A program made the position numbers and the translations under genes. The notes below the pieces were generated by a model that made no database searches, was not told where the DNA came from, and worked only from the letters and a program-made list of their open reading frames with translations. DNA of 64,000 bases from Flavobacteriales bacterium. Lineage in GTDB: Bacteria; Bacteroidota; Bacteroidia; Flavobacteriales_F; PHOS-HE28. Of this stretch, positions 58,650 to 64,000 are shown piece by piece. How positions within the stretch are numbered: the stretch's first letter is position 1; the number at the start of each line of letters is the position of its first letter. Where the stretch lies: NCBI GenBank assembly GCA_016721005.1, contig JADKJM010000004.1, forward strand, positions 310,001 through 374,000. Direction: 5' to 3'.

Positions 58650-59369
58650 ATGACCATACGCATTGCCACCGCCGTGATCGCCACCACCTTCATCGTGGGT
58701 TGCTCACAGGGCCAGAAGGAACGAGTCGCACTGATCAACGAGGTCGATTCCGTGAGCTACGCCATCGGTGCCGACATCGGTGCCAATTTCAAACGCAGCA
58801 AGCTCGACAACGTGAACCTCGAGGCGTTGTCCATGGGCTTGCGGGACGGGATCGACAGCATGACCACCTTGACCCCGGAGGAAGTGGAGGCGGTGATAAA
58901 GGGCTACATGATGAAGATGCAGGAGGAGAAGATGGCCGAGGAACGCATCAAGGGTGAGGCGAACCGCGTAGCCGGTGAGACCTTCCTCGCCGAGAACGGC
59001 AAGAAGAATGGCGTGACCACCACGCCGAGCGGCTTGCAGTATGAAGTGATCAAGACCGGCACCGGCCCCAAGCCCTTGACCACGGACATGGTGAACGTAC
59101 ACTACAGCGGCACGCTCATCGGCGACTCCATTCCGTTCGATAGCTCGATAGAGCGCGGTACACCCGCCACCTTCGCCTTGGACGGCGGCCCCCGCAGCGT
59201 GATCCCCGGCATGATCGAAGCCCTCACCATGATGCCCGTGGGCAGCAAGTGGAGGGTCTTCATCCCCAGCGACCTGGCCTACGGCTCACAAGCACGCCCC
59301 GGTAGCCCGATCCCGGCGAACAGCGTCCTCATCTTCGAATTGGACCTGCTGGAGATCGCGAAGAAGTAG
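58650..59369 (+). CDS. FKBP-type peptidyl-prolyl isomerase, lipoprotein
   Basis: 239 residues. Lipobox TFIVGC places the lipidated Cys at residue 18. An FKBP N-terminal dimerisation domain (about 35-115, VSYAIGADIGANFKRSKLDN and YMMKMQEEKMAEERIKGEA) is followed by the FKBP domain (about 128-236: GLQYEVIKTGTGPKPLTTDM, VNVHYSGTLIGDS, SVIPGMIEALTMMPVGSKWR, FIPSDLAYGSQARPGSPIPA and NSVLIFELDLLEI). Mip/FkpA-like. Folding catalyst facing the periplasm or cell surface. Confidence 0.94.
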   Translation: MTIRIATAVIATTFIVGCSQGQKERVALINEVDSVSYAIGADIGANFKRSKLDNVNLEALSMGLRDGIDSMTTLTPEEVEAVIKGYMMKMQEEKMAEERIKGEANRVAGETFLAENGKKNGVTTTPSGLQYEVIKTGTGPKPLTTDMVNVHYSGTLIGDSIPFDSSIERGTPATFALDGGPRSVIPGMIEALTMMPVGSKWRVFIPSDLAYGSQARPGSPIPANSVLIFELDLLEIAKK

Positions 59370-59389
59370 GAAGAAGGTTGTTGAGCCTG

Positions 59390-59461
59390 CCCCGGGCGTG
59401 ACCCGGGGTTGTCCGTTGTTCGTTGGTCGTGAAGTGACCGAGGGACAACGGACAACTTCTT
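59390..59461 (+). terminator. Double hairpin terminator after FKBP
   Basis: First a 7-bp GC stem (CCCCGGG/CCCGGGG, 59390-59408, 5-base loop). Directly after, an 11-bp stem gttgtccgttg/caacggacaac (59408-59418 with 59446-59456), whose inner part can also pair (ggtc/gacc), followed by TTCTTTT. It can end the FKBP transcript. Confidence 0.75.
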
Positions 59462-59462
59462 T

Positions 59463-59738
59463 TCAGGGCTCCCCCGGCAACGCCATCCAGTGCGTCACCT
59501 CTAGGAAGAACCGGTTGCTCGTGCCCTCACCGAGCCAGAAGTGCGGTGGACCATTGTATCCGGTCTTGCTCACGTTCTTCACGAAGAAGTCATGTGCGAA
59601 CCGCATCACCACCACCGGCCGTGTTTCCGTGGCGCCGGTCTTGCCCGGCAAGTACACGGTGTTGTTGGGCAGATAGCACAGCACGCGCTGGCCATCATCC
59701 GGCAATCGGTCCTGAACGGAGTTCCAAGGAGAGGACAT
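59463..59738 (-). CDS. DUF551-like small protein
   Basis: 91 residues from MSSPWNSVQDRLPDDGQRVL. The pattern W-x-S-V-x-D-R-L-P-x-x-G-Q-R-V-L, a VMRFAHDFF segment, and the ending PPHFWLGEG...VTHWMALPGEP match DUF551 proteins, commonly found in phages and as solitary genes. Function unknown. The upstream frame (from 59765) adds nine basic residues and is less likely. Confidence 0.75.
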   Translation of the reverse strand: MSSPWNSVQDRLPDDGQRVLCYLPNNTVYLPGKTGATETRPVVVMRFAHDFFVKNVSKTGYNGPPHFWLGEGTSNRFFLEVTHWMALPGEP

Positions 59739-59777
59739 GGGTGGCCTGCGTGATCGGCCGGGCAAGATAGCCCGCGT

Positions 59778-61304
59778 TCAGACCTGCGGTTCCAACGGAA
59801 CATTCTCGGAGAGGACCGAATCCAGCGTGAGCTGCACGGCCCGCTTCGCCAACGTCTTGGTGTGGTCATCGGCATCGGCGTACATCTTGTCCGCTTCCTT
59901 CTTCACCAGGTAGCGCAGCAGGGCCTCGTGGATCTCCAGTTTCGTGGCAGTCACCACGCCGTGGCGGCTGTGGTTCCATTGCCAGAGCAGGCGCAACGCC
60001 AATCTCAAGGAAGACCGGTCGTGTGAACGACCACCTTGCACCACATGTGCATTCCCTTGGGCGCGTTGCACCAGCGAACGGATAATGGTGCGGATGCAGG
60101 AAACCAGGCTCTCCACGGTGATGACGCCGGTGGGTCGTTCGATCAGATCCACCGGACGGATGTCGTCCTCGCGGAGGTAATCCATCTGGTGCGCGCGCGG
60201 CATCACCTTGTTGAACTCCGCCATCGCGGCGTTGATGGTGCCCGCGTGGATCACGAGCGTGCCGTCGCAACCATCCAATGCTTCACGTTCCTTGTCGGCC
60301 AACATCTCCAGATATTCCTTCTTCAGCATCAGCGGATCGCGGGAGGGAAGGATGAAGGACGCCGGCCCGATGGCGTGGCACCCGCGCTTGTGCGCAATGC
60401 CGATCGAATGCAGCGACAGCGCACGCAGGAAGGAGGCGTTCAATCCGATGGTCTCCCGATCCGGGAACACCGGCACATCCGGTCCGTGGAAGAGTGCGAT
60501 GTGATCCGCAGCGTAGGCCTGTGGATCGATGGAGATCCCGGCGGCGTGATGCATCAACTCGAAAAGGATCTCGTCCATCTCCAACGCACCGGCAATGGAA
60601 TCGATCATCACCGTGGCGCGAATGCTCCCGCGCGGTAGATCGGCGTCCTGTTCAAGGGCATCGAAGAGTTGGGACCACAACCGCGCCTCCAAATGGCCGT
60701 GGACATCGCGCAGCACGAGGTAGAGTCCTCCTTGCCGCTCCTTCAACGCAGGCAGCACATGTACGCGAAGCATGGCCAGATCGAAGAAAGAGGCAGGCAC
60801 GGGTTCATCCCCCTCCAGCACGCTGCTCTCCAACACCCACAACGGGCGTGGCGCCACCATCAGGCGGGTAGGGGAGTTCGGGTTGGCGCGCACCCGGCCT
60901 TCTACCGGATCGAGGTACGCGAGATCCATCCGCGCGGCACGCTCCAATGCGCGGTGGGCGCGGACGATGCTCCAAGTGTCGTTGGTGGTGAAGTTCCAGA
61001 GGTCGGCGATGTAGCTCTTGGCTCCTGCGTTCAACCCGTGGATCAGATCGCTGCGCAAACTGCCGCCAAGGAATTCCACGCGGCGCTCCATCAGTTCCGG
61101 CGGCAACGGATCCACGCGCCACGCGGTGCGGCGCACGTGCTCCGTATCCGCCAGCAGATCCACATCACCGGCTTGCAGTTGCTTGCGACGCGCCGTGCGC
61201 AACGCGAGCACATCCACCCGCCGCCGATCGAAGCGGTCCACCAGATCGTGCAGGAGTTGTTGCACACGCGGTCCCAGCGTGCGTTCGGTCGGAGGAGGGA
61301 TCAT
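59778..61304 (-). CDS. Malate synthase A-like protein, divergent
   Basis: 508 residues. The central HLEARLWSQLFDALEQDADL, PRGSIRATVMIDSIAGALEM and DEILFELMHHAAGISIDPQA follow the malate synthase A pattern. But several segments known in the family differ: LNAGAKSYIADLWNFTTNDT (about 92-110) where typical members have an ADFEDSNSPTW-type acidic stretch; DVHGHLEARLW (about 200-210) where they have KMESHLEARLW; MIDSI for LIETI; and DGTLVIHAGTI where they have DGTWVAHPGL. Some replaced residues bind Mg or take part in catalysis, so activity may be altered. Isocitrate lyase is not nearby. Confidence 0.75.
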   Translation of the reverse strand: MIPPPTERTLGPRVQQLLHDLVDRFDRRRVDVLALRTARRKQLQAGDVDLLADTEHVRRTAWRVDPLPPELMERRVEFLGGSLRSDLIHGLNAGAKSYIADLWNFTTNDTWSIVRAHRALERAARMDLAYLDPVEGRVRANPNSPTRLMVAPRPLWVLESSVLEGDEPVPASFFDLAMLRVHVLPALKERQGGLYLVLRDVHGHLEARLWSQLFDALEQDADLPRGSIRATVMIDSIAGALEMDEILFELMHHAAGISIDPQAYAADHIALFHGPDVPVFPDRETIGLNASFLRALSLHSIGIAHKRGCHAIGPASFILPSRDPLMLKKEYLEMLADKEREALDGCDGTLVIHAGTINAAMAEFNKVMPRAHQMDYLREDDIRPVDLIERPTGVITVESLVSCIRTIIRSLVQRAQGNAHVVQGGRSHDRSSLRLALRLLWQWNHSRHGVVTATKLEIHEALLRYLVKKEADKMYADADDHTKTLAKRAVQLTLDSVLSENVPLEPQV

Positions 61305-61369
61305 GTTCTAGTCCAAGGGCCGAACGTTCTACGCCGATGCGACCGGTGCGGTTATGGGATCGATGGAGC

Positions 61370-62512
61370 TCACGCTTCCTGCACATGATCACTTTCCTCC
61401 ATCGCGAGCCGCAGATCCGGATCCACCGCCGCCAACGCCTTTATCCGCGGGTGCATCACCGCGAAGAAGAGCGGCGGGATCGTGCTCAGGATCATCATAC
61501 CCGGATAGCCCGTGGGCAATTGCGGCGCGCGGTCCACACTGCGCAACACGTGGTACGGTCGGCTCGCCTTCCAGTGGTGATCGCTGTGCCGCGTGAGTTC
61601 GAAAAGGGTAAGCCGACCCAACCGATGATCGCTGTTCCACGAATGCACATGCTGCACGCGGCGGTATTGTCCTTTCCCGTCGCGCGTGCGTCGCAGGCCG
61701 TAGTGCTCGATGTAGTTCACCGTCTCCAGCAACCCGATGCCGATCAGCGCAGCACCCACAAAGGCGAGCACCGTGAACGGGCCGAAGATCAACCCGATGC
61801 CCACCAGCAACACGCCTTGCCATGCCAGTGCCTGGAGCATCTCATTGCGCAGGCCGTAAGGTGCGTGTCCTTCCTTGCGCATGCGTTCCGCTTCGATCCG
61901 CCACGCGCTCACGAAACCGAACACGATGCTGCGGAACCAGAACGCATACAGCCACTCGCCATACCGCGCCGACGCCGGATCATCCGGTGTGGCCACGCGA
62001 CGGTGATGCCCGCGGTTGTGCTCAATGATGAAGTGCATGTACAAGCTCGTCAGCAGCAACGCCCGCCCGAGGTCGCGCTCCCACCGCTTCGCGCGGTGCC
62101 CGAGTTCATGCGCCACGTTGATGCCGTAGATCCCGCACAGGATCCCCATGCTCGCCACGCGCCCGGCCACCTCCCACGCGCTCAACCCCACCTCGCTCAC
62201 TTGGAACAGGAAGAGTACGAGGACTCCCCACTGCAGCGGCACCAGCACATACAGCAAGGCATCGAAGAGCGGATCGGCCAGCGCCGCGCGTTCCTCTTCG
62301 TCGTTCAGGTTGTCCGGCGGGTGCGGCAGCAGGGCCTCCAGCAGCGGCACCAGAAGGAACGCGTGCAGCGGCAGCGCCCACGTCCACCAGCCATGACCCA
62401 GCAACCCCACAATGCCCCACGCCGGTGCCACGAAGGTGATCAGGTAGCGCAGCGCCCGGAACCGGATGCGACGCCGCAGCAACGGATCGAGGACGGGGGA
62501 GGGGAACTCCAT
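61370..62512 (-). CDS. Alkane 1-monooxygenase (AlkB) type non-haem diiron hydroxylase
   Basis: 380 residues from MEFPSPVLDPL (a longer start at 62590 is possible). Membrane protein with the histidine boxes of integral-membrane alkane hydroxylases: HELGH (about residues 135-139), EHNRGHH (164-170), NYIEHYGL (266-273) and RHSDHH (308-313). The family hydroxylates terminal methyl groups of medium-chain alkanes with rubredoxin as electron donor; no rubredoxin gene is adjacent. Adjacent to the malate synthase-like gene and on the same strand (66-base gap), compatible with C2 metabolism after alkane breakdown. Confidence 0.92.
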   Translation of the reverse strand: MEFPSPVLDPLLRRRIRFRALRYLITFVAPAWGIVGLLGHGWWTWALPLHAFLLVPLLEALLPHPPDNLNDEEERAALADPLFDALLYVLVPLQWGVLVLFLFQVSEVGLSAWEVAGRVASMGILCGIYGINVAHELGHRAKRWERDLGRALLLTSLYMHFIIEHNRGHHRRVATPDDPASARYGEWLYAFWFRSIVFGFVSAWRIEAERMRKEGHAPYGLRNEMLQALAWQGVLLVGIGLIFGPFTVLAFVGAALIGIGLLETVNYIEHYGLRRTRDGKGQYRRVQHVHSWNSDHRLGRLTLFELTRHSDHHWKASRPYHVLRSVDRAPQLPTGYPGMMILSTIPPLFFAVMHPRIKALAAVDPDLRLAMEESDHVQEA

Positions 62513-62595
62513 CTTCTCAAAAGTAGGGGGTGGCTCGGCGCGGAGCAGAACGTTCGACAGGACGACCGTGAACGGTGCGGGATGTCGCAAACGAT

Positions 62596-62973
62596 GCTTT
62601 GCGTGGCGCGAACGCCGCTCGAGTTGGTGCGATCAACGCTCAACCTCGAACAATTGACGATTGACCTCGTGCGATCGCGTCTCGAGTTCGCGCAACCCGC
62701 GCTCGAGTCCAGTACGATCCACGCTCGAGTTGGTGCGAACGGTGCTTGAGTTGGTGCGATCAGCGCTCGAGTTGGTACGAACGGCGCTTGAGTTGGTGCG
62801 ATCAGCACTTGACCTGATGCGAACGGCGCTTGAGTTGATGCAAGAGCGGCTCAACATGGCGCAAACGCCGCTTGACCTCGTGCGATCGATGCTCCACTTG
62901 GAACAGACGCGGCACGAGTTGAAGCAAAGGGCGCTCAACCTGGAGCAAAAGGTGGTTGAGTTGGCGCAAACGA
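62596..62973 (+). repeat. Tandem array with ~21-bp period, heptad-coding in one frame
   Basis: Seventeen units of 21 bp and one of 22 bp (the 22-bp unit starts at 62702). Leading CT(C/T) positions: 62618, 62639, 62660, 62681, 62702, 62724, 62745, 62766, 62787. In one frame each unit reads L-(E/N/D/H)-(L/M/F)-x-(R/Q)-x-x, with the third residue coded by TTG, CTC, CTG, TTC or ATG, i.e. mostly synonymous or conservative change, as in a coiled-coil protein. The extra base at 62702-62724 breaks the frame into two. The array ends exactly at the IS256-like end (62974). Confidence 0.8.
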
Positions 62974-64000
62974 GAGACTGTTAATCTAAGTGTGTCAATC
63001 GGTCTTTGAAGAGTATCTCGATGCTCAAGTATATGGTGCGCCAGTTGAGCAGGGGGTTGGCCCATTGCTCGTTGGCGATGCGTTGCTGCACCAGGTATAG
63101 GAGCTTGAGCAATGCCTTGTCGCCATCGAAGACGCGCTTGGTCTTGGTGACCTTGCGGAGTTGGGCGTGGTAACCCTCGATGATATAGGCGAAGCCGGGT
63201 GGTGTACATCATGCGGCGGATGGGTTCGGGGTAGCGCAGGAAGCTGCTCAGGCGGGGCCAGTTGCTGCGCCAACTCTCCACCACGCGCGGGTAGCGCTTT
63301 TCCTAGGCTATGGCGAAGGTCTCCAGTGCTGCTTCGGCCTCTTGCATATTGGGCGCCTTGTAGATCGTGCGCATGCTTACCACCAGTTCCTGATCTCCTT
63401 GTAGCTCACATGGCGCATGGAGTTGCGCACCTGGTGCACGATGCAGCCCTGCACATCGGTACGAGGGTAGATCGCCTCGATCGCTTCGGGGAAGCCCTTG
63501 AGGTTATCCGTGCAGCTGATCAGGATATCCTGCACGCCTCGTTGCTGTAGATCGCTGAGCACGCCCAGCCAGAAGCGCGCGCCCTCGGTCTCTTCGATGT
63601 ACGTGCCCAGTACGTCCTTGCGCCCTTGCATGTCCACGCCCAGCACAGTGTACAGCACGGTTGTGGACAGATCCTCGTGCTGATCTTGAAGAAGGCTGCG
63701 TCCATCCACACCAGCACGTACAGGCGGTCCAAGGGGCGGCTCTCGCCCGCAGGTCTTCCACCACCAACTCGGTCACGGCGTTGATCGTGGCCTCGTTGGT
63801 CTCCACACCATAGATCTCCCGCAGGTGGCGGCTGATGTCCCGGTAGCTCATACCTAGGCTGTACAGTCCTAGGATCTTCTGGTCCAGCTCCGCGTTCAGC
63901 ACGCGCTGTCGCTTGCCCACCAACTGCGGCTCGAAGGTGCCCGCCCGATCACGCGGGGTGGCGATGTCCACCTCGCCAACACTGGTCTTCAAGCGCTTGG
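62974..64000 (-). mobile_element. IS256-family element, partial, left end in window
   Basis: A terminal sequence gagactgtta...agtgtgtc (62974-62997) marks the 3' end of the element; the transposase runs on the minus strand and continues past the right edge. The same end sequence occurs at 30617-30640. The other end is outside the window. Confidence 0.75.
62981..64000 (-). pseudogene. IS256-family transposase (MULE domain), multiple frameshifts
   Basis: Pieces in all three frames rebuild a mutator-type transposase: VGKRQRVLNAELDQKILGLY, GMSYRDISRHLREIYGVETN, PLDRLYVLVWMDAAFFK, TVLYTVLGVDMQGRKDVLGT, GARFWLGVLSDLQQRGVQDI, SCTDNLKGFPEAIEAIYPRT (catalytic TDN...D region), CIVHQVRNSMRHVSYK, FLRYPEPIRRMMYTT, EGYHAQLRKVTKTKRVF and WRTIYLSIEILFKDRLTHLD. 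Breaks occur at about 63741, 63700, 63375 and 63200, plus an in-frame TAG at about 63302. Three of the breaks are fixed by adding one base, one by removing one. The element cannot make an active enzyme as read. Confidence 0.85.

Noticed and set aside
61337..62749. 470-codon plus-strand open frame opposite alkB
   Set aside because: Most of it is antisense to AlkB; only its tail enters the 21-bp array, which is described separately.
1..64000. tRNA or rRNA genes
   Set aside because: Scanned intergenic gaps for cloverleaf-type arms and conserved rRNA segments; none seen. A covariance search would be decisive.

Overview
The window looks like a chromosomal piece of a high-GC member of the Bacteroidota, most likely a Flavobacteriales-type organism. 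The evidence is a C-terminal type IX secretion sorting domain (3600-3837), an exosortase of the XrtF type with its partner and a small PID-CTERM-like substrate (22636-23862), a two-domain tyrosine autokinase of the Bacteroidota type, weak or absent Shine-Dalgarno sequences, and many starts preceded by the Bacteroidota -7 box TAnnTTTG or its variant TAnnTTCG. No rRNA, tRNA or CRISPR was recognised.

Layout. 0-22.5 kb is mostly housekeeping: tRNA threonylcarbamoylation and transaldolase; a frameshifted IS110-type transposase; a T9SS cargo protein; CPBP protease; dienoyl-CoA reductase-like SDR; several small envelope or stress proteins (SiaC-like, UspA, DUF1883); then a minus-strand run of relA/spoT, fur, STAS, purA, an rRNA methyltransferase with a frameshift, and TonB; then fumarylacetoacetase, an HTTM-like pair, an outer membrane protein and glyA. 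22.6-58.5 kb is a large surface-polysaccharide locus: exosortase module, BY-type tyrosine kinase, Wzm/Wzt-like ABC exporter with a C-terminal carbohydrate-recognition domain, three sulfotransferases, three aminotransferase-fold proteins, WbqC, three methyltransferase genes (one apparently dead), about a dozen glycosyltransferases, a serine-acetyltransferase-like protein, WecB, three tandem secreted proteins, and an MBOAT/SGNH acyltransferase pair. 58.6-64 kb holds an FKBP isomerase, DUF551 protein, a divergent malate synthase, AlkB-type monooxygenase, a 21-bp tandem array and a broken IS256-family transposase running off the window end.

How it works together (inference): WecB supplies ManNAc-type sugar nucleotide, the glycosyltransferases assemble a chain, the methyltransferases, sulfotransferases, WbqC/aminotransferases and MBOAT decorate it, the ABC transporter exports it, and the autokinase controls polymer output.

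Notable structure: (i) duplicated methyltransferase-glycosyltransferase modules at 41.5-47.4 kb that appear to have decayed reciprocally; (ii) a GT2-GT4 chimeric scar; (iii) two 21-bp-period arrays (30.06-30.61 kb and 62.60-62.97 kb), each next to a matching IS256-like terminal sequence; (iv) at least eight genes or gene segments broken by what look like single-base losses, often in short homopolymers, which raises the possibility of uncorrected long-read errors.
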